Made by a program: the position numbers and the translations under genes. The notes under the pieces were generated by a model. The model was given only the letters and a program-made list of their open reading frames with translations. It searched no databases and was not told the DNA's origin. A DNA stretch of 23,823 bases from JAPUDQ01 sp039916485 (lineage in GTDB: Bacteria; Patescibacteriota; Saccharimonadia; Saccharimonadales; Saccharimonadaceae), in the NCBI GenBank assembly GCA_039916485.1, contig JBDSLH010000009.1:1-23823 (forward strand). Direction: 5' to 3'. Within the stretch, counting starts at the first letter, position 1; every line of letters starts with the position of its first letter. Positions 1 through 6,825 of this stretch are shown here, one piece after another.

Positions 1-57
1 GTGTCCAAAATGAACACCAGCTTCGAGCAAAGCTTTAATATCTACAGTAACTGCCAT
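1..57 (-). CDS. rpsB: 30S ribosomal protein S2, N-terminal fragment
   Basis: The first 19 codons, read leftwards from an ATG at 55-57, give MAVTVDIKALLEAGVHFGH, the characteristic start of bacterial uS2 (the LLEAGVHFGH block). S2 binds the small-subunit head and platform near S1 and is essential for translation initiation. The rest lies beyond the left edge of the window. Upstream of the ATG the minus strand carries a purine-rich GGAGAAGGA, a good Shine-Dalgarno, so this gene is expected to have a normal leader, unlike many neighbours. The call rests on a short stretch, but the match to the family start is distinctive. Confidence 0.9.
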   Translation of the reverse strand, partial: MAVTVDIKALLEAGVHFGH

Positions 58-142
58 GATATCCTTCTCCCTTCGCTTCTATCTGCCCCAAGTGGGAGGA
101 TACGTGATAGAAGTTGTTTCGTTATAATTGTATTACTGATAT

Positions 143-171
143 AAATTACCATATATTGGCATTGGTTTCAA
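143..171 (-). promoter_or_regulatory. possible rpsB promoter
   Basis: On the minus strand TTGAAA (166-171) is followed after 17 bases by TAATTT (143-148). It lies between the stop of the 188-1360 gene and rpsB and would give a leader of roughly 80 bases. The -10 box is weak, so this is only a candidate. Confidence 0.3.
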
Positions 172-187
172 GGAGTGGAACGATAAT

Positions 188-1360
188 TTATACGGGCATT
201 GAATTCATATTATCGATAAAAGTAGGCTCTGTGTCAGGTGTAATAAGTTTAAAGAGTTCTGACATGCTATTATCTAGCCCCGTATCAACTACATAGTGTG
301 ACCTTGCATAATCCAGATGAGCTTTAGAAAATTGTTGATCTCCATCCATCCCAAAGTAATTTTTCAATTGTGCCATGCGTGCGAGAACTTCATGCCCGCT
401 CTGACGATATTTCGAGGGCATCCTATCCCGATTTCCTTCCTCACCGAACGGTTGAGTGATATCAACCCCTTTATTTACAGCTTCACGAAACCCATACGAT
501 GCTAAAACAATACCGTGATGTGCCTCATGCGCGGCAATAATGTCTTTTTGTCTACCGCTGAGGGTTTGCCCATCTTTAACCGCATCAGAAAAGACAACGC
601 CTGTTTGTGCGTAATTAGGCGATGTTCCGAGATCCGTAGGTGCTTTGTGTTGGACGCTGGCTTCTACGTGTTGAACGGATGAATATACCTTTTCGACATT
701 TAAATCATAGTCAGCTATACGACTCTTTATTTCATCGGGCTTTGCATACCTATATACATCTCCGAATGACGGTTGTGCAGTTTGGGCGTCAAGATTCATC
801 CAATGCTCTAGTTTGTGTTTGAAAGCTTCCGATTTCATCCGGTCTTGCTGTAGGTTCATCCAATTGCCCATAAAGTTCGCACTTGCTTCTAGACTTCGTG
901 ATTCCATTTCAGCTGCCACCGAGTCCCACACCCCCTTTGTCTCATATGGCTCAGGCTGGACTGGATGGTGCTTTTCAAGTGCCGCGACGATATTCTCGAT
1001 AGTATCTTCACCTTCAGCAGTTAATATCTCCCTCATTGGTTTTTCTATAACTTCTATAGAAACGGCATTTAGCTCATCGATTGTTTCTATCCCACCCTCG
1101 GCAACCTCAAGCAAGCCTACAAGCGCCGTATCTTCTGCATCTTTCTCGGCTACTGACCCTCGTATGAACCCTTCGTTCATATCATGGACCAGCTCAGCAA
1201 CTACGCCATCTACAGCCAGCAAGCCATTTCTTTCCTTAATACCTTCAAGCGCACGGTGGGCAGTATCGACCGATTGACGCTCAGAACTTCTAGGCTGGAC
1301 ATCACGTTCAAGCCTCAGGGGGCGAGAAAGCGGATCTTGCTCAACGATAGATGAATGCAT
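188..1360 (-). CDS. uncharacterised protein with HExxH zincin-like motif
   Basis: A 390-residue soluble protein that I do not recognise as a named family. It has no signal peptide and no membrane segment. The N-terminal half (about 1-200) is acidic and predicted helical, with two similar WMNL segments at 167-170 and 187-190. The C-terminal part contains HEAHH at 278-282, matching HExxH with H278 and H282 as possible zinc ligands and E279 as general base. A GHEVLARM segment at 322-329 could supply a third ligand (E324) on a following helix, as in gluzincins. This suggests a metallopeptidase-like fold, but activity and substrate are unknown. It lies between rpsB and the divergently transcribed bL31 gene. 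The leader is A-rich without a clear Shine-Dalgarno, so the ATG at 1358-1360 is accepted because it follows a good promoter. Confidence 0.75.
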   Translation of the reverse strand: MHSSIVEQDPLSRPLRLERDVQPRSSERQSVDTAHRALEGIKERNGLLAVDGVVAELVHDMNEGFIRGSVAEKDAEDTALVGLLEVAEGGIETIDELNAVSIEVIEKPMREILTAEGEDTIENIVAALEKHHPVQPEPYETKGVWDSVAAEMESRSLEASANFMGNWMNLQQDRMKSEAFKHKLEHWMNLDAQTAQPSFGDVYRYAKPDEIKSRIADYDLNVEKVYSSVQHVEASVQHKAPTDLGTSPNYAQTGVVFSDAVKDGQTLSGRQKDIIAAHEAHHGIVLASYGFREAVNKGVDITQPFGEEGNRDRMPSKYRQSGHEVLARMAQLKNYFGMDGDQQFSKAHLDYARSHYVVDTGLDNSMSELFKLITPDTEPTFIDNMNSMPV

Positions 1361-1389
1361 TGTATTTATTTTTTTTATTACTAATTTTT

Positions 1390-1417
1390 ATTATAGCAGT
1401 ACCCCTAGACATTACAA
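1390..1417 (-). promoter_or_regulatory. promoter of the HExxH-protein gene
   Basis: On the minus strand TTGTAA (1412-1417), 16 bases, then TATAAT (1390-1395) preceded by TGC, an extended -10. Its -35 box abuts that of the opposite bL31 promoter (1406-1411). Confidence 0.6.
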
Positions 1418-1434
1418 CTAAAAACAGATATAAT
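1406..1434 (+). promoter_or_regulatory. bL31 promoter, very short leader
   Basis: TAGACA (1406-1411), 17-base spacer, TATAAT (1429-1434). Transcription should begin near 1441, about 6 bases before the ATG at 1447. No Shine-Dalgarno can fit, so the mRNA is predicted to be nearly leaderless. Confidence 0.75.
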
Positions 1435-1446
1435 CATCCACTGACT

Positions 1447-1779
1447 ATGAAAAAAGATTTACACCCTACTGACTATCGTCCTGTTGTTTTCCAGGATGAT
1501 GCTGCTGGTTTTGCGTTCTTGACGCAGAGTACCGCGCAAACAAACGACAAAATCAAATGGGAAGACGGCAACGAATACCCATTGATCAAAATGCACATTT
1601 CAAGTGCATCTCACCCGTTCTTTACTGGTGAAGAAAAGATCATCGACACCGAAGGTCGTGTTGACCGATTCAAGGCCAAATTTGCTGCAGCCGAAGCTCG
1701 TAAAGCTGAGCTCGCTAGCAAAGCTAAGAAATCTGCAGCCCGCAAATCTGCAAAAACAGACAAAGATACTGAAAAGTAG
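1447..1779 (+). CDS. rpmE: 50S ribosomal protein L31, type B (Cys-less)
   Basis: This 110-residue protein matches bL31: it starts MKKDLHPTDYRPVVFQD, and the SSASHPFFTGEEKIIDTEGRVDRF block is the family core. L31 bridges the large and small subunits. There are no cysteines, so it is the zinc-independent type B form. The C-terminus (about 80-110) is a Lys/Ala-rich tail. The open frame extends upstream to 1351, but those 32 residues are hydrophobic, unlike L31, and lie across the promoter, so the ATG at 1447 is chosen. It is followed by a terminator and then prfA. The order L31, RF1, PrmC is a known conserved bacterial neighbourhood, which supports all three calls. Confidence 0.93.
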   Translation: MKKDLHPTDYRPVVFQDDAAGFAFLTQSTAQTNDKIKWEDGNEYPLIKMHISSASHPFFTGEEKIIDTEGRVDRFKAKFAAAEARKAELASKAKKSAARKSAKTDKDTEK

Positions 1780-1796
1780 CAGATTGACGACATTTT

Positions 1797-1824
1797 AAAA
1801 GAACCGTATCGCTACGGTTCTTTT
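1797..1824 (+). terminator. intrinsic terminator after bL31
   Basis: A perfect 12-bp inverted repeat (1797-1808 with 1813-1824) around a TCGC loop. The outer arms are A4 and T4, so it can act in either direction, but it sits 17 bases after the bL31 stop and separates that transcript from prfA. Confidence 0.85.
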
Positions 1825-1870
1825 GCTATAGGGCTGGCTGCGTTGTACCGCGCTCCTAAACTATCTCTGT

Positions 1871-1876
1871 TATAAT
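1871..1876 (+). promoter_or_regulatory. prfA -10 box, very short leader
   Basis: TATAAT ends 11 bases before the prfA ATG at 1888, predicting a leader of about 5 bases. No good -35 is seen at 16-18 bases; TTGTAC at 1843-1848 is too far (22 bases). Confidence 0.5.
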
Positions 1877-1887
1877 ACATCTCTGAT

Positions 1888-2955
1888 ATGAGTCTCATTT
1901 CCCTCAATATTTCCGAACTAACTAAGGAAAAATCCGATCTAACGGACTTTTTGTCACGACCTGATGCATTTTCTGATCCTGACTATGCAAAAAAGAACGG
2001 CCGACTGCTCGAGCTCGATGAGCTCATCACTGCTGGGAAGCGTCAGGCTGCGCTACTTCAGCAGATAAACGAAGCCAAAGAACTTTCTGGAGCTGGAGAT
2101 GAGCTCGCAGATCTTGCGAAAGAAGAGTTACCAATGCTCGAGAAAGAATTAGCAGAACTCGACGAAAAACTTTTTGTGATGTTAACGCCCAAAGATCCAA
2201 ACGACGAAAAAAACGTCATCATCGAAATCCGTGCCGGAGCTGGTGGCGATGAGTCGTCACTATTTGCCGCAGAAATGCTCCGCATGTACCTGCGCTGGTG
2301 TGAAACGCACAATTACAAAACAGAGATGATGAGTGAATCAGCATCAGACTCTGGTGGATACAAAGAAGTAGTCTTTGAAGTTAGCGGTAATGCACCATAT
2401 GCCCAACTTAAGTTTGAGTCAGGTGTCCACCGCGTCCAGCGCGTGCCAGTGACCGAGAGCCAAGGTCGCATACATACGAGCACTGTTACGGTGGCCGTTA
2501 TGCCTGAAGCCGAAGAAACCGATATGGAAATCAACCAAAATGATCTGAAGATCGATGTCTACCGAGCTGGTGGTCATGGTGGTCAATCAGTTAACACCAC
2601 GGATAGTGCGGTCCGTATCACCCACCTTCCGAGTGGTCTTGTTGTCACCAACCAAGATGAAAAATCTCAGATCAAAAACAAAGTCAAAGCTATGAGCGTC
2701 CTCCGCTCTCGCCTGCTTCAGCTAAAGATGGACGAAGAAGCTGCAAAATCTGCTGATCATCGTCGCAGCCTCATCGGCACCGGTGATCGATCAGAAAAGA
2801 TCCGCACCTACAATTTCCCGCAGGATCGTATCACCGACCATCGTATCAGCTACAGCCGAAGCAACATCCCAAGCGCCCTGAACGGTGATATTGACGACCT
2901 TATCGAACGATTGCAATCATATGAGCGTGAGCTCAAAGCTCAAGGCGCTCAGTAA
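1888..2955 (+). CDS. prfA: peptide chain release factor 1
   Basis: A 355-residue class I release factor of normal length for RF1. It reads UAA/UAG in the ribosomal A site and triggers peptide release. The codon-recognition tripeptide is PVT at 187-189 (PxT, as in RF1, rather than SPF of RF2), within a block running RVQRVPVTESQGR. The catalytic GGQ is at 231-233 in YRAGGHGGQSVN; its Gln is the methylation target of PrmC, encoded just downstream. A coiled N-terminal region covers about 1-100. The ATG is preceded by TATAAT but no Shine-Dalgarno. The gene ends 14 bases from the stop of a convergent small gene, with no clear terminator between them. Confidence 0.97.
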   Translation: MSLISLNISELTKEKSDLTDFLSRPDAFSDPDYAKKNGRLLELDELITAGKRQAALLQQINEAKELSGAGDELADLAKEELPMLEKELAELDEKLFVMLTPKDPNDEKNVIIEIRAGAGGDESSLFAAEMLRMYLRWCETHNYKTEMMSESASDSGGYKEVVFEVSGNAPYAQLKFESGVHRVQRVPVTESQGRIHTSTVTVAVMPEAEETDMEINQNDLKIDVYRAGGHGGQSVNTTDSAVRITHLPSGLVVTNQDEKSQIKNKVKAMSVLRSRLLQLKMDEEAAKSADHRRSLIGTGDRSEKIRTYNFPQDRITDHRISYSRSNIPSALNGDIDDLIERLQSYERELKAQGAQ

Positions 2956-2969
2956 ACGAACGCTCAGGC

Positions 2970-3413
2970 CTACTTCTGCTTTTTGCCAATCTGAGATGTA
3001 AGGGCTGCGTCGTATATTTTCTTCGCCTTCTGTTCGGCTTCTGCTTTGCCACGTTCCAAAAACTCTGAAGGGTTTTCATCAACGTATTTTGTTGAATCAA
3101 AAAGAGTTTTTGCTACGCGGTAGTCGCGTTTTTGCTCGTATGAACCTACGGGGTGATTTTGCGCCACACGAGCGTATCTATCTCCTGCTGCTTCTACCAC
3201 CCACACTTGTTTAGTAGAATCTGCTTCGTGATCATCTGGTAAATCTTTATTAACCGAATGTATGTGGGATTCAATCTCCAAAGCTCGGATAGCTAATCCG
3301 TGTATCACTTTATCAACTTCATGCGTATGTGCTTCGATTGCTTGTTGGTGATCATGGTCATAAGCTTCTGAATTGATGGCGGTAGGATGTTCTCGTGTCA
3401 TTGAGTTACTCAT
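2970..3413 (-). CDS. small uncharacterised His-rich protein
   Basis: A 147-residue hydrophilic protein with no membrane segment and no family that I recognise. Residues 9-62 hold nine histidines (H9, H20, H22, H29, H31, H38, H50, H52, H62), several in HxH spacing, which could bind metal; this is inference only. The middle (about 68-110) looks like a small mixed domain, and the C-terminus (about 118-147) is charged and helical, ending in lysines. It is inserted on the opposite strand between prfA and prmC, convergent with the first and divergent from the second. It has the strongest promoter in the window but only a weak Shine-Dalgarno, so start Met1 versus Met5 is uncertain. Confidence 0.75.
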   Translation of the reverse strand: MSNSMTREHPTAINSEAYDHDHQQAIEAHTHEVDKVIHGLAIRALEIESHIHSVNKDLPDDHEADSTKQVWVVEAAGDRYARVAQNHPVGSYEQKRDYRVAKTLFDSTKYVDENPSEFLERGKAEAEQKAKKIYDAALTSQIGKKQK

Positions 3414-3458
3414 GTCGTGGTGTACCTATGTTTATTTTATAATTCTGTACTACCTATC

Positions 3459-3487
3459 ATTATAGCACAACCATAATACTTTGTCAA
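3459..3487 (-). promoter_or_regulatory. consensus sigma70 promoter of the His-rich gene
   Basis: On the minus strand a perfect TTGACA (3482-3487), exactly 17 bases, and a perfect TATAAT (3459-3464). The start should fall near 3452, giving a leader of about 39 bases. The -35 overlaps the prmC -35 on the other strand. Confidence 0.85.
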
Positions 3488-3510
3488 TATTCAAACAGGG
3501 CTGGTATAAT
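3481..3510 (+). promoter_or_regulatory. prmC promoter, leaderless
   Basis: TTGTCA (3481-3486), 18-base spacer, TATAAT (3505-3510) with TGG before it (extended -10). Only six bases separate the -10 from the ATG, so transcription should begin at or next to the A of the start codon. Confidence 0.8.
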
Positions 3511-3516
3511 TTACAG

Positions 3517-4353
3517 ATGACTATTTCAGAGTGGATCAAGCAAAGTTCTGAGCAACTCCGCGGTGCGAGTATCAGTTCGGCACGGCTTGATGCGGAGCTG
3601 TTGTTGTCCCATGTACTACATCAGTCCCGCGCATGGTTGATCGCACACCAAAATGACAACATTGATGATGCTAAAATGCTTGAAAACGCTACCAAACTGC
3701 TTGCAAAGCGCTTGCAACGGGTCCCTATTGCCTACCTGACTAACCATAAAGAGTTTTATAACCGAAGCTTTTACGTCGACGAAAGCGTTTTGATACCACG
3801 ACCTGAGTCAGAAATGATAATAGAAGTGCTTAAAACACTGGTCAAACCCACTGTACATAAGCGTTTGCTCGATATAGGCACTGGCTCTGGGGCTCTTGGC
3901 ATCACAGCCAAGCTCGAAATGCCTGAACTTTCTGTCACTATATCTGATATAAGTGCAGCAGCTTTACAAGTAGCCCGTAAAAACGCCCATGCACTCGGCG
4001 CAAAACCAATCAGATACGTGCAGTCCGACCTATTATCCCACTGGCTTTCTCATGATAATCCACAAAAGTTTGACGTAATCATAGCAAATTTACCATACGT
4101 GAACCCTGTTTGGGAGCAATCCCCCGAAACTGTCCATGAACCTTCCCTTGCACTGTACGCTGAGGACAACGGGATGAAGTTGATCAAAATATGTGTTCAA
4201 AAAGCAAGTAGTATCACCTCTGTTAGCGGATATCTGTTGCTCGAAGCTGACCCTGAGCAGCATAAAGACATCGTTACAACAGCAAGCGCTAGCGGGTTCC
4301 AATTATTACGTATTGATGACTATATTGTTACCTTACAAAAGAATAATAATTAA
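3517..4353 (+). CDS. prmC: release factor glutamine methyltransferase
   Basis: A 278-residue SAM-dependent N5-glutamine methyltransferase that modifies the GGQ glutamine of release factors. The N-terminal helical domain (1-85) is followed by the family segment VLIPRPESE (91-99) and the SAM-binding loop DIGTGSGALG (119-128). The substrate-binding motif is NLPY (191-194) instead of the usual NPPY, followed by the usual tail with EPSLALYAEDNG. The frame opens at a TTG at 3481, but that lies inside the promoter, so ATG 3517 is preferred. Its partner prfA is nearby but separated by an antisense gene, so the two are not co-transcribed. Confidence 0.95.
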   Translation: MTISEWIKQSSEQLRGASISSARLDAELLLSHVLHQSRAWLIAHQNDNIDDAKMLENATKLLAKRLQRVPIAYLTNHKEFYNRSFYVDESVLIPRPESEMIIEVLKTLVKPTVHKRLLDIGTGSGALGITAKLEMPELSVTISDISAAALQVARKNAHALGAKPIRYVQSDLLSHWLSHDNPQKFDVIIANLPYVNPVWEQSPETVHEPSLALYAEDNGMKLIKICVQKASSITSVSGYLLLEADPEQHKDIVTTASASGFQLLRIDDYIVTLQKNNN

Positions 4354-4419
4354 ATAAAGACTGTTTGATTTAAATGGTTGATAGCACAAACGGAGCGTGA
4401 TCTAGTAGGTCACTTTCCT

Positions 4420-4453
4420 GTTACTTTTGTACCGCAAAAGTAACCAAAACTCT
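4420..4453 (+). repeat. hairpin-bearing repeat arm A (inverted copy)
   Basis: GTTACTTTTG and CAAAAGTAAC form a perfect 10-bp stem around TACCG, followed by CAAAACTCTT. On the opposite strand it matches arm B at 4626-4664 (AAAACTCTT after a similar hairpin), so A and B form an inverted pair about 240 bases across. Confidence 0.65.
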
Positions 4454-4625
4454 TTGAGCTGTCCTCACTTCTTCGGTCGCAGATGCGATTTGGGTCTGGG
4501 CATCTGCAGTGACCCGAGAGGCATGAGCAGTACTTCCCTGGAGAAGCGAGGACTGTTTGAGCGGAGCGAGTTCCGCAGATTCCCAAGGAAGTACTGTGAG
4601 TAATTCACGGCGCCATGAAGCCGCC

Positions 4626-4664
4626 CAAGAGTTTTCGGTTCCTTTGTCGGCACAAAGGAACAAA
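4626..4664 (-). repeat. hairpin-bearing repeat arm B
   Basis: CAAGAGTTTT followed by GTTCCTTTGT-CGGC-ACAAAGGAAC, a perfect 10-bp stem (4638-4647 with 4652-4661). It is an inverted copy of arm A and a direct copy of arm C. A shorter related hairpin, CTTTGT-CGGT-ACAAAG, lies at 4693-4708. Confidence 0.65.
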
Positions 4665-4760
4665 AGATGGTCTGGAGTCTCCAGAACTGCGTCTTTGTCG
4701 GTACAAAGTATCAGGGATAATGAGCCTACGGCTCACATGCCGTTGTGATTATACATACTT

Positions 4761-4798
4761 CAAGAGTTTTGGTACTTTTCCAGCACAAAATACAGAGA
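4761..4798 (-). repeat. degenerate repeat arm C
   Basis: CAAGAGTTTTGGTACTTTTC and the following bases repeat arm B in the same orientation, with an imperfect hairpin (GTACTTTT pairing with AAAATAC). The decay of the stem suggests an old, inactive copy. Confidence 0.5.
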
Positions 4799-4823
4799 TG
4801 TGTTCTAAAATCTAGAAGATGTA

Positions 4824-5966
4824 TTAAGACTGGTATTCGCCGAGAACAACCGTCAACACCTGCTCACGTCCATCTCGCACAATAGTGAGCTTGACGGACT
4901 CACCAGGCGCAAATGGTGATAACTGACTGACAAGTGTCACGTCTTTACCGAGCTTTGTTCCATTTACTTTCGTGATAATATCACCATCTTTGATGCCGGC
5001 CTTTTCAGCAGGACTTCCGCTTGCAATTGCAGCGCCACTTTCACTACCTGTTACATATGCACCGCTTGTTTCCTTGAGCTCATAGTACTTTGCGGCTTCT
5101 TCACTGAGCATGACATATCGCACACCCAAATAAGCCCGTTCGATACGTCCATTAGCGAGGATACCCCTGATAAGGCCCTTAGCTTCGTTGATAGGAATAG
5201 CGAAGCCAATTCCCTCAGCACCCTGACTGACTGCAGTATTGATCCCGATAACTTCACCTGTCACATTGAGGAGTGGACCACCGGAATTCCCAGGATTGAT
5301 CGCAGCATCTGTCTGGATGAGATTTGATAATTGTTCGCTAGAGACTTCGTCTCCGGCTACGACTGATCGATTTACACCGGACACGATACCCGATGTAACA
5401 GTGGTCTGGAATTCACCGAGTGCGTTGCCAATGGCTACAACTTTACTACCCACTACGAGATTCGATGAGTCTCCTAGCACTGCGGGCGTGAGATTATCGA
5501 CGTTTTGAATTTTCAGGAATGCGATATCATTGACCGGATCTCGCCCGACAACCCGCACATTGTCATACATCGTACCGTCAGTCGTTACCACTGAAACATT
5601 TGAAGCGTTTTCACCGATCACGTGCTTATTCGTGAGAATATACCCGTCTTTACTAATAATAATCCCCGTACCGGCTCCTTGCTGCTCAACAGGACCAAAA
5701 AATGACGCTTGCTGCGATTCAACGACGATTGATACGACACTTGGTGATACTTGTTTGGCTATATCAGCGACCACTTCGCCTTCGGCAATAACGCGCGCTC
5801 TGTTTTCGGTTGTTGAACCACTACCGAGTGGGTTGTCATCGAGGAATCGATCAAATAACCATGCGCCACCGAGTCCAGATAGCATTGATAGCGCCACAAA
5901 GAGAACCGCAATAAGTACCTTGCTAGAAACTCGCGGCATAGTAATGATCTTTTTAATACGTTTCAT
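4824..5966 (-). CDS. htrA: HtrA/DegP-type serine protease with PDZ domain
   Basis: A 380-residue membrane-anchored HtrA protease for extracytoplasmic protein quality control. A single N-terminal transmembrane segment covers about 17-38. The trypsin-like domain follows (about 62-275) with the triad H115 (TNKHV), D147 (NDIAFLK) and S228 (GNSGGP). One PDZ domain lies at about 278-376 (YLGVRY, AGIKDGDIITKVNG). One PDZ and one TM resemble DegS and Gram-positive HtrA rather than soluble DegP. The ATG has a good Shine-Dalgarno (AGGGGG, 3 bases before the start codon). It begins 24 bases after the stop of the upstream membrane-protein gene, so it may be co-transcribed. A TATACT lies near 5997-6002 without a convincing -35. 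Confidence 0.95.
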   Translation of the reverse strand: MKRIKKIITMPRVSSKVLIAVLFVALSMLSGLGGAWLFDRFLDDNPLGSGSTTENRARVIAEGEVVADIAKQVSPSVVSIVVESQQASFFGPVEQQGAGTGIIISKDGYILTNKHVIGENASNVSVVTTDGTMYDNVRVVGRDPVNDIAFLKIQNVDNLTPAVLGDSSNLVVGSKVVAIGNALGEFQTTVTSGIVSGVNRSVVAGDEVSSEQLSNLIQTDAAINPGNSGGPLLNVTGEVIGINTAVSQGAEGIGFAIPINEAKGLIRGILANGRIERAYLGVRYVMLSEEAAKYYELKETSGAYVTGSESGAAIASGSPAEKAGIKDGDIITKVNGTKLGKDVTLVSQLSPFAPGESVKLTIVRDGREQVLTVVLGEYQS

Positions 5967-5990
5967 AGGCCCCCTACATTTTCTTTTCTG

Positions 5991-6764
5991 TTACGAAGTA
6001 TAATTAAAAATAACTGAGAGTTCCCTGACAAGCAGAATTGATAGCACGGCTAGGGAAAATATCACCGGAGCACGCAAATGTTTGGCAAGTGATTTTTTAT
6101 GATATTTTGCATCATAAAATCTGATGGTGACAAAGCCCAAGAGCCCAGCTAATATCGCTACTTGCGGTAACAATAAACTGGTAGTGATGTCGTATGCGAC
6201 CACCCAGTGATAGCAGAGCCAACCGAGCTCCGCAAGCAAAAATCCCCATATGACACTCAAAAGTGTAATGTCTTCATCATCGTACGATGATAATATATGG
6301 CGAGCAGTAGCGAGACCAATCAAGAAACATAACGCCACAATGATGCTGGAATCAAGAAAATGAGCAACACTAAATAACGCAGTCAGTCCTAAGAACTGAG
6401 AAATACCTGCTTGAAGTATCATAAATTTGCGGCTACTCCGTGGCTTGATGATGAGCAACCAAGCTGCATAAAGGACTGCGAGTAACAACTGGATAATAAA
6501 CGTGCCACTTGCCTGCCAAATCAGCGTCACCGCACAGATACCTACGACAAGGTCTACCATGTTGGTTTGAAAGTTTGCCCACCAAAAGCGCGGTCGTACA
6601 GCAAACACGCGCCATTTACTCACAACAACTAATAAATACGCAACATATGGTGGTTGAAATGCAACTGTCAATACGAGCACCGCAGCTGCGACTGCTAAGT
6701 TTAGCGTTATATAGACGACGTCGCTCAATTTTGAGCGTCTAGCGACTGATTTGATTAGCTCCAT
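5991..6764 (-). CDS. polytopic membrane protein, unknown function
   Basis: A 257-residue, very hydrophobic protein with about eight predicted membrane segments and short loops. Recognisable landmarks are FQPPYVAYLLVVVSKWRVF near 37-55, a basic RPRFWWANFQTN loop near 57-68, and an SSYDDEDITLL loop in the middle. The pattern suggests a small integral membrane protein rather than a known transporter; no ATPase, SPFH or rhomboid motif is visible. A TATAAT lies 8 bases before the ATG with no Shine-Dalgarno, so a leaderless mRNA is likely. The htrA-like gene follows on the same strand after 24 bases, hinting at an envelope role, but function is unknown. Confidence 0.8.
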   Translation of the reverse strand: MELIKSVARRSKLSDVVYITLNLAVAAAVLVLTVAFQPPYVAYLLVVVSKWRVFAVRPRFWWANFQTNMVDLVVGICAVTLIWQASGTFIIQLLLAVLYAAWLLIIKPRSSRKFMILQAGISQFLGLTALFSVAHFLDSSIIVALCFLIGLATARHILSSYDDEDITLLSVIWGFLLAELGWLCYHWVVAYDITTSLLLPQVAILAGLLGFVTIRFYDAKYHKKSLAKHLRAPVIFSLAVLSILLVRELSVIFNYTS

Positions 6765-6772
6765 TACCTATA

Positions 6773-6778
6773 ATTATA
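6773..6778 (-). promoter_or_regulatory. -10 box of the polytopic membrane protein gene
   Basis: TATAAT on the minus strand ends 8 bases before the ATG at 6764, predicting a leader of about one base. No clear -35 is found at standard spacing. Confidence 0.45.
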
Positions 6779-6825
6779 ACACCGATATAATCTGTCGTCA
6801 CTCTGATACAAGTCAGGTATGGACT

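Larger units (their letters stand above)
4354..4823. other. non-coding region rich in inverted repeats
   Basis: About 470 bases between prmC and the htrA-like gene. Short open frames on both strands lack starts, ribosome sites and protein-like composition, and I treat them as spurious. The DNA holds many exact hairpins: 4420-4444 (10-bp stem), 4479-4507 (8 bp), 4528-4537 with 4587-4596 (10 bp), 4638-4661 (10 bp), 4693-4708 (6 bp) and 4721-4735 (6 bp). No tRNA, tmRNA, RNase P or SRP RNA landmark was recognised. The arms described separately suggest a decayed repeat element. Confidence 0.7.

Noticed and set aside
813..1277. Plus-strand 154-codon open frame
   Set aside because: It lies opposite the HExxH gene, is Ser/Thr-rich and low in complexity, and has no ribosome site or promoter; a shadow of the minus-strand gene.
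4421..4663. Minus- and plus-strand open frames of 60-80 codons in the repeat region
   Set aside because: They run through the hairpin arms, lack ribosome sites and have unprotein-like composition.
4354..4823. Possible tmRNA, RNase P RNA or tRNA gene
   Set aside because: None of the conserved landmarks (TPsiC-like GGTTCGA, RNase P core, tmRNA ends) could be found.
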